DNA from: Lytechinus variegatus
Lineage: Eukaryota > Echinodermata > Echinoidea > Temnopleuroida > Toxopneustidae
DNA length: 64,000 nucleotides
Reading direction: 5' to 3'
Assembly (NCBI RefSeq): GCF_018143015.1
Contig: NC_054748.1
Coordinates: 12,948,967-13,012,966 of the forward strand
Shown piece by piece: positions 10,601-23,565 of this stretch. Every line of letters begins with the position of its first letter. Position 1 is the stretch's first letter. The notes under the pieces are model-generated. The model saw nothing but the letters and a program-made list of their open reading frames with translations, did no database searches and was not told the origin of the DNA. The translations under genes were made by a program, and so were the position numbers.

Positions 10601-13600
10601 AAAAATGACCATACGATTTACCATGCTGTACTGCAACTAAAGGCCTGCAGTTCTCTGGTGAACGGAGGAATTCAACACAGAAGAAAAAGAAGATTGTGAT
10701 TTTTAGCATGGTCAGCCCCTTCCACTTTGAAAACCGTTCCGTGGCCCCTGCTCGAAACAGATGGCTGCCAGCCATTGGAGAACTTTACCAATTTACAAAC
10801 TTTAAACTAAATTGAGATTTGCTTTTTTTTTTAAAGTTATCTATGTATTTTACGAAAAATCTATCTTCTTTTTGCTGATAATTTTGTATGTATCTTCATG
10901 TATCTTGTTGTACATGATTCATATTTTCATATACTGGAAATTTTTATTTTGTTGAAGCAATAATGATTCAAAAAATAAAAAAAAAGACCTAGACCTCCAT
11001 ACCACTCAAGGGATCATTACATGCCGCCGCGCATCTAGCCATACAAGTCGCATGTTGTGGATGCCAGAATGGTGTCGCAGCATGCGCGACCCACTAGTTA
11101 GAAATCCACTGCCAAACATGGTTTTTCGTGCAGGGTTATTATACTAATACAAATCTCGCACTAGTGTGAGTGCCTCTATGCATGTTTGGAAACATTGTTG
11201 TATATATGATTAATCAGAATAACAATGTTTTCTTTTGAATTTGACCTAGCCCTGAAATGAGACACATATATTCTTTTTGAAATTCAGATACCAACCCCCC
11301 CTGCCATGTGACTCTTTAGTATGTCGGTTTTGTTTTTTGTGGGATGCGCTGTACATGTAGATTTGATTGTATCTCATTATATAGACCAATAAATAGACCT
11401 GTCTATGTCTGTCAGGAATATGCTCTGCTGAGATTTTGTCTGGCTCCCCTCCATACAAGAACCTTGCTGATCCTGAATGTTTTTCATAAAAATTTGGTAT
11501 TTTCCAGGGGGAGGGGTCCAGTCAAATATATTACTGTACACATGCGTGACCAACAAAACGCGTTTAAAGGGGTATACAACAAAACACATTTAAACTTTTA
11601 AAGGTGTTCTTTTTTTCAGTTTTGGATGTGGGCCACACGTGCACTCGTTAAGGTTATCAAAAACACCAATTTAAAAAAGGTAGTTTTTAAAAGACTGGTC
11701 AATGGTCAATTGCAGGGTTAAACTTATTTAGGGTATTTTTAGACTAGCCAAATGTGTTTAGGATATGTTTTTCCCCCCAAGCTTTTTCACCAGGGCTTTT
11801 TCCTCATTTCTGAAGTGTTCGGGCCCCAGACAAACTTTTGGGGTTGTGACAATTTTTTCAGGGGCCAAAATGTGTATGGTATTAAGGGGTCTTAAGGCAA
11901 CGCGGGTCCTAAAGCTACGCACCACACATCGCGCATGCCAATTCAGTGGCAAAATGCGCTTTCTTGTGTGTGGAACTGTGATTGCAAAGTGACGAACGAT
12001 TCCTATCCATTTTTTTTTTCTACAGAGGCTGCAATAAGTCACCAATTGCAGAGAAAACCAGCAAATCTTTGGAATTTTGAACTTATATTCTTTTTACTGT
12101 CATATTTTCCTATAGTAATATGAACATAATTGAGGTACAGGAAATACTATTTGTTGCATTATAAATTGAGTTGGTAGCTTTAGGAGCCTTTCTACAAGAA
12201 ATCAAGTGGGATTGGGAAAACAATTTATTTCTTGCTTAAGGATCGTTAGAGTATTTACCACAAATTAGTGAAAGATAATTTGTTCAAATTAAAATTAGCA
12301 TAGTTTTTATTGTTTGTAAACAAAGTAATGGCTTCATAAATGAAGCCCGAGAAAAATTTGTTAGGGGTTATTTTGCAAACAGAGAAAAACTTGGTTTAGG
12401 AGATGTTTGGAAATAATTTGGTTATGTATGTGTACAGCAATACATTTGACTGCCCCCCCTCTCTCCCCAGGGGGTATTTTCCAGCATATATTTTGGAAAG
12501 GTAAGCTGACTCTATTCATTATTTTTTCTTTATAATAGCTTCCCTTTTCGCCCATCAAAAGGAGGAATTATGCATTTATTGAGGAGGGTCTGGTAGTGCA
12601 CCCATTTCTCCATAGACGCTGTAGATTAAGTACTTGTCGGTCGAATCTCTACTATTACAGAACCCAATGACCATCATCGGTGTAATGACAGAGGGGATAC
12701 CATACCGCGGGGCCAGACAAAGTCTTAACAGAGCATATCCCTGACACAGACAGAAATAGACCTATTTATCTATTAATTCTAGTGTGACCTGATTTTGTTG
12801 TGCATTATCCATTGTTTTGTTTTTTCTGTAGGTGGAGGCTTAGTGGTTGGATCAGTACTTCTAATAGGTCAGAAAATCATTTTATTATCAATCTAAACAA
12901 AAATGATTTTAGAAGAATAAGGATCTCTAAATATGTACAATTTAGGAGTAGAATAAGGTATTTTAGAAACAGAAATAATTTAATGGAAACAGTTGGTACT
13001 TTCTCTACAACTTCTCAAACAACTGTCTAAAGGCCACCGCACACCTTACAACCCGACCGGTCGCCGACTGGCTTGCGACTGAGTGAGGGAGATGTGACGT
13101 CACAACGCTTGTCAGCTTCAGAGTCGCAGACCGGTCAGAGACAAGTCGCAAGGAAAATCAGAAGGATTTGACATGTCGAATCTTTATGACTGGATCGCAA
13201 GCTCAATCCAATCTCCAGCCAATCAGACAGCAGAGTTGCATAAAGCGTATCATGATAAACAACGCGCATACGCAGTAGTAAGCGCAATTTCTCAGATGCT
13301 ATGCCAAAGGGCAAAAAGCGCATGCATGAGTCGCAGATCGGATCGCAAGGTTTGCGGTGTCGAGGCTTATGACTGCCTTGCGACTCATCTTCCCTCACCC
13401 AGTCGCAAGCCAGTCGGCGACCGGTCGGGTCGTAAGGTGTGCGGTGGCCTTAAGATTCATTGTGTATGTATGTATGAAGGGGAGCCCCATGTCTGCGCAC
13501 CTAAAATTTAACTTAAGATTAAACATGATTTTATTTTTATTCCACAAAAGTTTTCAGTTGATGATGTTCCTGATATTCTTTTTGAGTAAGTGTGCCAAAA

Positions 13601-16600
13601 ATCTCATGAAAATTTGAAAGAAATGATTTTCTTGGAAAAATCCTCGGACAGTCATTTTTAGATTGAACAAAACAATGGTGCCCCATGTCTGCGCACCCAT
13701 TCACTTTACACATGATTCAGGGATTTTGATGAGAAAGGCTGCATATTTTTCCACCACATAAAATGCCAAAAATTCATTATTTTTTCACCATTTTTAATCA
13801 GATACCTCAATGAATATCTATGTATTTCAGGTGTGAATTTGTGGTTGTTGCGCATATTCTTTAATTTGATTTGCGCAGACAAGGTGGACTGCGCAGACTT
13901 GGGGCACCTTACCATATGTAGAGTATTAAATTCAGCACAAACTGTTTATATTTACATTGTAAAATGTTAAGTATAGTGCTTTTAAAAGTATCCCTACATG
14001 GCATTGCCATTGTTGAATGTACACATTTAAATCAAAGAGAATTTCCTGGACCTAAGAGACTCAACAGACTCACATCTATCATTCATTTTAGAGGAGGATA
14101 CATTTGGAAGCTATGCTAATTTGCTGCTTCGCTACTTTCTTGCTGAAGGGGTAATGTGTGGACATGGATTAATGGTGGCAAGTGCAGAAGAGCAGCCAAA
14201 ACATTTGCTAAAGGTAACATAAGGTTTTGCCTATGAGACAAGATACATGGGCAATCATTACCATATCTATGAACAATCTATTAGTGCAAACAATCTAATT
14301 TTAATGAGCAACTCCTTAAGGGGGGTGGAACCACTTACTGTATTCAATGACCAATGTAACCTTGTTTTCTTTTTACTAATCCCCGTGTGGCAAAATAATC
14401 TTTGGCTTATTTTCTTTTTCCATGGGACAAATGCTTGATTTTTTGACACTGTCAGTTCTATTACAGCTATTCATCATATAACTTGGCTCTTTTAATAAGT
14501 AAATTTGATTCTTTTAATTATTGTTTCTTTATTAAAAATAGAGATTGAAAATGACAATTTTCTTGCAATATTACTTTCCACCAATAGAGAGTATACAAAA
14601 ATATGCTCAAAATTCAAGTTTTTTAGCAATGATCCCCAAGTTACTAATGAAAAATAAATTGCAACTGTAAGTAAATTAGTATGTTTGGTTAGAATAGTGA
14701 TATTTTAATGAACTTTTTGAGTGTGTACTGCATTGGCTTACCATACATGTAGATCTACATGTAGATTCCCCACAGGTAGAGTGGTTACAGTGAACAAGTG
14801 GATCATTTAATCAGGGCCCATCACATATTTCCCATATATTTTGATGGTGTATATTGTTTTCTATCATTGTAATCCTATTTTTTTTATCTTTATCTATCTT
14901 GCACTATTGATTCATGCTAAGTCTAGTCAAGTACCTGTAGCTCAGTAAATCAGTTCATAAAGATGTTGAGAAAAACACATACAAATAGTGATTATTATAT
15001 TATTATTGCCTCGCCTGCATAGCAGAGTGAGACTATAGATCTCTGCCCTTTGCACACGGTGGGTGTCTTCAACATAAAATCTTCACAAAAGGCTATGACT
15101 TTAGATGTTATCATAACTTTAGAAGTATATGGGCCTAGTTTATGAAATTTGGACATAAGGTAAATCAATGATCACTTGTCATCCTGTACAAGTTTCAGGT
15201 CACATGATGAAGGTCGGAGCTCATTAATAGTCAATGAACTCTGATCATGTTTCTTAACCTATGTTAAATTTTTGAAATGTTCATACATAACTTTGAAAGT
15301 GCGAAGAGCTATTTAATGAAACTTAGACATAGTTTACAGGTCACGTGATCAAGGTCAAACATCATTTAGGGTCAGTGATCTTTTACCATGTTGTGATATC
15401 AACATTGAAATCATAAACAAGATTAATTTTTTTGAAATGTGAATACTTGGGCCTTTTGAATCCAATATGACTTGAGGGTGATCGCGAAATCAGGTGAGAC
15501 TTTAAATAATCAAGTGATTTTTTTTTATTTTTCAAAGTCAGTACTGCTGCTACATGTATATTAAATCGTGTAATGCAAGCGAGACAGCCATAGGCATTCA
15601 ACTTCTTATTATTATTTCAGGCATTGCCTCATCCTGTAGATGATGACAAAGAGACTACTCAAAGAATGGATGAAGAGAAGATGAAAATAGCATGGAGATA
15701 TCAACACCTCCCACAACATCAGGTATATCCCCCCTCTCTCTCTATATGAAGAGTTTGGTTGCAAAAGTGGTTAGGTCCAACTTTGGACCATTTCGAGAAA
15801 AATGATTTTATTCTCACTTATTGCAATATTCTTATGAGAAACTAAATTGTCATGATGTACTACCCTATCATGTGAACATAAAATTGGGTGTAAAATAAAT
15901 CTACCTGTCTTCAATTTTTTTTCATATATTTTTTTTTCATATATTGATAAAAATTTATCATTGTGGAACTAACACCTTTTGCAAGCAAACTGATATGAAT
16001 CCAATCTCTTTTGAATAAAAAAGTGATTTTTCTTTGCTACTTTTATTCACATTTTAATATGAATTTCAAATTTTCTTTGGTAACATCAGAGCGACTAAAA
16101 ATAATAAGGTATTGAGACAGAAAACAATAAAATTTATGAAAAATGGACCTAACCCCTTTTGACAAATGAGCTCTTCAGAAGAGGTTGGTTGCGAAAGGGA
16201 TTAGGTCCACTCCCATATTGCAATATTCTTATCCGAAACTAAATTTTCATGATACCATACCATGTGAACATAAAATATGGTATAATAGAAATCTACCTGT
16301 CTTCATATTTTTTTTAAATATTCTTTAAAAAAAATTATTTGTGGACCTAATCCCTTTTGCAACCAAACTGAAATGGACCTAAACCCTTTGGAAGAAAAAG
16401 ATTTTTCTTTGCCATTTTTGTTCACTTTTCATGGGAATTTCAACTTTTCTTTGGTATCGTCTTAGAGCTACTAAAAAGATTTACATTGAGAAAAAAAAAA
16501 TCAAATTTGATGAAAAATGGGCCTAACCCATTTTGCAAATGAGCTCATATACACTCAGCAAAAAAAAGTTCTTGGACACTTAAAAAAGTTAAAATATTCC

Positions 16601-17518
16601 ATATAGATATTAAATTAAAGGCAAATTATTGTATGTCAACATGACCAGACAATATTCCTCTTCCAGTATGACATGAAATTTTTATGTGAACAGTCATGCA
16701 TGGGTGGTTAAATGCTTTAAACAATAGCAATGTCAGTAAAAAGAAATTGCAAGAAATGGACCATTCAAATGCTAATGATCATGGCCATCCTGTAGGCGTA
16801 CATTCAGCAATTTCAACATGCGTTTATCATTGAATTGAATGCTTAGGGATGCATCATGAGCTGCATAATGAGATGGATCATTTGGACACTCACTTTTAAG
16901 ATGAAGCTTCCCAACCAAGAGCATGCAAAAGCAATAGGAATGTTGCAGTCTGGGCAGCCATTTAGACAAGTGGCTCAATATTTCCAAGTTTCCCCAACAA
17001 CAATTTTAAATTTGAACCAGTGGTCTTTGGCTACTAATAAAGTTAGAGATTGTCCTAGGAGTGGTCGACTTAGGGCCACCACCCCTGCAGGAGATAGGAG
17101 GATAACGATAATTTTCTTTTGCTTATGCCAAGATACTGAAGTTTGGAATTTTGTTCATTGACTAACTTTGACTTAAAATTCCAGTGGAATAGTGATGCAT
17201 CCAAGGTTGATAACTTTCTCTTCATTATTAGAGTGGTATTGACTTTAAGTTTGCTTTTATCGTTTAATGGATATTTATGCCAAACAAACTTTCACAACTG
17301 AAAGAATGACTGATCGTTTGCTAGCAATTTTCTTTTACTGACATTGCTATTGTAAAATGCCTGTAACCAGCCATGCATGACTGTTCACATAAAAATGTCA
17401 TGTCATACTGGAAGAGGAATATTGCCTGGTCATGTTGACATACAATAATTTGCCTTTAATCAAATATCTATATGGAATATTTTAACTTTTATAAGTGTCC
17501 AAGAACTTTTTTTGCTGA

Positions 17519-17554
<36 letters not shown>

Positions 17555-18532
17555 TGCTTATCAAAAAAAGTTTACACTTAGAAAAAATCCTGTAAAATTA
17601 TATATTTGTAATATCCTGATGATTTTTCCACATTTTAGCATTGGTACAGATCCATTTAAGCAAATGACGATATAACTGTCGAAAAATATTTCCGCTTGAG
17701 TGAGCACCACTTACTTTTGAAAAGTTGGTGAAAAATGATTTGCGCAGAACTTTGAAATAGTTATGCGAATAAAAGTAGACCTTAATCATGAAGAACACGT
17801 GGAATTTAGCTATTAAAATTGATTTTAAGATATCTTTTACCTTTTTAAACTTGTTTCCTTGCCCAAAACACTTCGAAGAGTGCATTGCGCCCCACCCCAC
17901 TCCCCCACACACCGAGTCCATCATGACGATATTTGCTTCACACTGAGCTGTGATTTACATGAAATGGCTTAGGCTTGATTTTCATATTGTTAATCATTGC
18001 CAAGCTTGGGAAAAGTGTGGAGAAACAAGTATTAAATGAAAAATGAAATGTAAAGCCACTTTAAATGATAAAAACTTAGTGAAAAGTGCTGGAGATGGCT
18101 GATATAAACTTTTGTTCAGATTCAGTTATGTCCTCAGATCCAGCTGGCACAAAAAGGGTAAAGGTTGTGCTTACTAAGTGTTAAAATTTCAAATTTGGGC
18201 GGCAAAATTGTTACAAAATGCTTGAATGTATCTGTTTTATTTCAATTGGCTAAAAGTGCTAGGGAAATTTATGAGAAATGCTTCGCAGGGTAAGTTTGAT
18301 TTCGCCCTTTCCCCTTGACACAGCGTGAAAACAAACATTTCTGCGCAAACAGATTTCTGCGAGCTTTACAAAAATGGACAGTGCTCACTCAAGTGTAACA
18401 TTCTGTCAAAACTTTTACTTTCATTTGATAGATGAGACCCAAACCCATAATTATATGTGAAAAAATTACCCACATATTGCATATTTTTGAATTCCCAGGG
18501 CTTTTTCAAAGTGTAAACTTTTTTTTGATACG

Positions 18533-18572
<40 letters not shown>

Positions 18573-21500
18573 TTTTGTCTGCCTATATCCTTTTGTCTGT
18601 CTCTCACCTTCCCTTTTCATTTATTTATCAAGATATTTTTCTCTTCATTTCAATATCTGCGCCTTTTAACAAAATGATCACAGAAAAAATGATTTCTTGA
18701 AGAAAAATATAATCTTTGACTTCCAGCTTACAATCAACCATAAATGTTGTGAAACATGACCTTAGTCTTTCTTCCAGTAGCTCCTCATCCCAGTATGCTT
18801 CAAGTACTAGTTTTATGTAATGCATCTAGTGTCAATGAATAATTTTATTTAATGTAGTCATGTAGAGATGTTTTAAAAGGTAAACATACTGAGAATGTAC
18901 ATTGATTTTACATGCATATGCCAGGTCTGCATATGCTTACAGATTTATGTTAGTGTACTGCATCATAGCATTGCCCAAATTCATGCATAAAACTTTTGAA
19001 ATGATCAAACACCATTTTGTGAACCATGGCAGGGTAATCATGTAATCTAAGCTCTGTAGGTATATTGGCAATTGACTGCTTGACTGTAATACCAATTGAT
19101 TATTAGACCAAGTGGTGGTTAGACTAAACAGTAATTAGACCAAAGTGATAGTAGACCAAGTTGGTTTAGTAATGGTTGTTACAGATCATCTGATAATTAG
19201 ACCATCAGTTTAGTTAGCTATGTATCACATGTTATGGTTGTCTATTTTTACAATCCAAGAATTGGACTCTCTACAGCATAATAGACAAAGTGGATCAACA
19301 ATACAGAGTATAAACAAAACATTTGAATACCCACTCACTAAGAACACCTTTGTTTCCTCTCTTTATCAGTTATCAGAAACAGGTCAGCAGTTTGGTCACA
19401 GCTATGATCTCAATCGTTTAATGGGTGAATCAAGACTGACCACTGTCAAAACAAATTGCTTCTATCTTCCATCTGAAAAGATTTCTCATCATGATAACAG
19501 GTATTTAATTCCTTCTATAAAATGTCAACATTCAAGATTTTGATGAGTGCTGATTTGGTACTATTGAACACACAAGTTCCTGACCTTTTCAATTATATAG
19601 TGTGTCCCAGGAAAAAACGAAACCGAGATTTATTGGTGATTTGCCATAACTTAATCACAAATACAATAGACAAATGACATATTGCAAAGCTGAGAGTCCC
19701 CTCTTTCTTTTGAAATAACTAGATAATTTAACATTCATGCATGAGTGAACAAAAACAATTTGAAGAAAAGATAGCAAAAAGTCATTTGGCAGGGGATATA
19801 AAAAAATCCAACAAAAAAATCACAGGCTTGAAAAGTTCAATATCAGCTCTTTAATTTGAAAGCTAAATTGCAGAAAATTTAGAATTAACAACTTTTTTGC
19901 TAGACTTTCACTAATGTTTCAATCTATCTTATATTGTTGTTAAAACCAACTTTATTCCAGGGTAATATTTCTTTGCTGATGTTTTCTTTTTTCTTTAGTA
20001 TTAATCCAGCCTATCAGAGATTATTCAGTAAAGTTGAGAGTGAGATTACTGAAGGTGGATACAGCCTTACCGCAGATGCTGCTAAATCACAGGTAATTCA
20101 AAACAAATCACTTTAAAGCCAATGTTTCATTCTTATAGATGTATAAAAAGATATCAATTTTCAAGTTCGAATCCATTTACTTTTGGGTAGTTCAATAGTT
20201 AGAATAATGAAATTCACATCAATGAATCTGTACTTCTATATAATTTTGGCTTTCAAGGTACATACACACACAATCAGTACTATTTATTTACGCTAATGGA
20301 AATCCTCACATCTAATTTAGACTAGGGGTAACCAAGGTTAAACCCTAATAAGACCGATTCTGCCTGCCCCCTTGACATTTTTTGCTATCAATTTCCTGTG
20401 CAAATTTTTTTGACCATGTTGTTCGCTAACCTTTTACTTTGAAGTCTCGGGCAACTTTTGAGACCAAAATTGCGACCCCGGTACATGGTTCTGAAATTAC
20501 AAAAAAAGAAAGTCCAAAAACATGGAAATACATAAGAAATGGCTGAGAGATGGCCAAGATCAAAAGGGGAGGTGGGCTGAATAAGCCCCCTCCCTAGTCA
20601 GAGTCTTCATATGTGTTGAAATAGCCCAATCTATTTAGTCTATTTAATCTATTGTGCAGTTGGTCTAATTTTCACTTTGCTTATTTACTATTATTTAAAG
20701 TATTGTGAAGTGAAATATTGATTCATAAATAGACTAATTGTAAGCAATGATAGACCAAGTGAATGTTTGGTATATGAGTATAAATAGGAATAAGATGAAA
20801 TATGCCAAATGACAAAAGCCTAAGTGGATAGAGACAAAATGAGCGTAGATTAACTAGAATTAGACCAAGTGGATTGGGACCAAAGTGAACGTAGACCAAA
20901 ATGGTATAGACCAAATGACCTTCATCTATGCATTACTTTTCATAGGGTGTGACGAATCGCAACATTCTTAGACTAGGTATCCACTCATTAGCTTCGCCCC
21001 TGTGGGAAGTCAACTCAATTCAGCAATCTACTGTATCCTTGTGTAGGTTTCTCCATGCGCTCCGAGGGATATTAAGAGTTTCATTAGCTGTATGTGTACT
21101 CACTATACCTACACACTTATATCAGGTAAATTGATTTTATTAGGTAGGTTTCTATCCCCTATCCATTTTGCAGTTGATTATATGGTGTAGAATCACCACA
21201 TACTAACCATTTCTACATGCTTTTTAGCACTTGTACAAATTTCCATAGACCAAGAATGATATTGAAGTAGTGATATTGTGCAAGTGAATGTGATTCCTGT
21301 TTGCCTATATTTTGTTTTGTCTTTGTGATGTTAAAATGACAGTGATATCATTGATTCTTCAATTTGAACTTTATCAACCAATTGACTATCTTATGTAGGC
21401 AATGGTGCATGGTCAATGTATTTGAATATACAATAGTATATTCAAATACATAATTCCATTTAATTACTTTTGTAACTGTAAAACTGACCTGTACTTTACA

Positions 21501-23524
21501 TTGAATATAATTGTTGACCATGCAGTACACTGTTTACTCAAACAATCCCTTTGTGGTCAATGGCTCACTGCAGGAAGAGTTACAATCAAATGTAACTTGA
21601 TTTTCAGCCAATGAAACATGCATATAACAAACTTGTGACCGATTTTTGAGTGCATCTAACCCTTATAAGACCGGGGGAAGGGGGGGATGATTCAGCCCCC
21701 CTTAACACTTTTCGCAATAAATCTGCCACGCAAAATTTATTAACGCATCGCTCATGGACATATTACTTTGAAATTTTTGAGACCACAATTGCTACCCCAA
21801 GGTGCATGGTTCCGAAATTACACAACATTCCTAAGTGCATTCAGACCCCAAAAAATGTGAATTTGTCTACAAATCCAATGCAAATAGTGTTTTTAGCTAA
21901 AATTTATAAATGTGTCATTATTTTTCCTTATGCTGATTAAAATAAATTAATTCTTTCTTTGTTACGGTCAAAAGGAAGTCCCTCACAATTTTAATTGAAA
22001 AACACAATAATAAAATAAGAAACAAAACAATAAGAAACAAAAAAACAAAGAAGATACATATTAAGAAATTTAGAAAGCAATGAAATACATTATAATTTTC
22101 AACATCACATTTATTTGAATGTGATATTGACATTTTTTAAAAGTGCATTTGATCAGATTCCTCTAAAGAGCCTGTGAACCCAAAATTAGCATTGTAGGGG
22201 CATTATTTAGTAAATTAGAGCAAACTTTTTATTTTACTTAATTAGCATAATGAATAAGCATTGACATTTTTCACAGATTTTGATCATGAAGATTTGTAGA
22301 TTATTCCATAAGTAAAGCACATGCCAATTTTCATCGCGATTGTGCAATTGATGGCCGAGATCATATGGGGGGGGGAGCTGAATCAGCATCCCCCGTGTTT
22401 TCTTAGGCGTTGAAATATCCCAGTCTAATAGGGTTAAATGTGACAGGCCCTTGCTATGCTCAATTAGCCAATTGATGCTTGTAGTTAATGTATTGTCAAT
22501 TTCTTTTCTGCCATGTCTGTGCCATGTATATATTCATATTGTTTGATTCACTGAGTTTGTATGTTTTCTCATAACCAGTGGGAAATAAATTAATGGGTTT
22601 GTCATTTGCAGGATGAAAGTAAAGTTAGAAGAATAGAGAGACTCTGTGATACTGTTATCAGACTTGAATCATTTGCAGGGTCTGATAAAGAGACTAATCC
22701 AGTTTACAAAGAATACCATGGTAAGTTTAAAGGGTTTCATTTTCATAATTTCTGAAAACAAAGTTGTTTTCACAGGCTACCTATTTTCCAAGAAAACACA
22801 GACAGCAAAAGGTTTTATTAAAATTAAGAATAGGCCTCGAATGAATGTCAATTTTACCATTTGATTATTTCCTGAAAAAAAACAATCAAATCATTTGTTT
22901 GGTGGGAATCATGTCTTCTAGCCAATAGTTGACCTACTTAAGACCTCCCAGAGTATTGTCATAATTGAAAGTAAAGCTTTTATCCCCCCCCCCCCTCTTT
23001 GATTTCTATTTCAAAAGAAACTATATGAAATGTGATTAAAACTTTCACTTAATTGTTCCAATAAGAGTCTCTCCTAAATCAATGCTTGTATTATGCATCC
23101 CTTCAAGTACAACATCCTTGCATATGAATGAATCAGCATACAGTCTTGGGTCCAATTTACGTCTAGAGCTGTAAACAACTCATTCGTGAAGTATTCTTTG
23201 AGACAGACACCCATGTGGTGGCTTTTTACTTATTGAAAATTTTCATCCATCGCCCACACCATGCCCCAACCTCCACCTGTGGCACTGCCCTTGATGTTAA
23301 AAATATTTTGCATAATATTTTTAATTTAGTACCTCTCAAATTACAATTTTTTATCATTTGAACCTATAACTGGGTCTATTTTGGGAAACTAGTCGACAAC
23401 TAGAATTAGGTGATGGCGCATGTTGGAATGTTATTTTGATTGTGTGAGTGGGGGAGGGGCCAGGGCTAATGGAGATTGCATTGTTTTGAAACATGGAAAG
23501 AATTCTTATTTCCACTGCTATCTT

Positions 23525-23565
<41 letters not shown>

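Noticed and set aside
10431..10775. 114-codon minus-strand frame
   Set aside because: Lies across a transposon fragment and its C-rich insert; composition is driven by repeats and no domain is visible.
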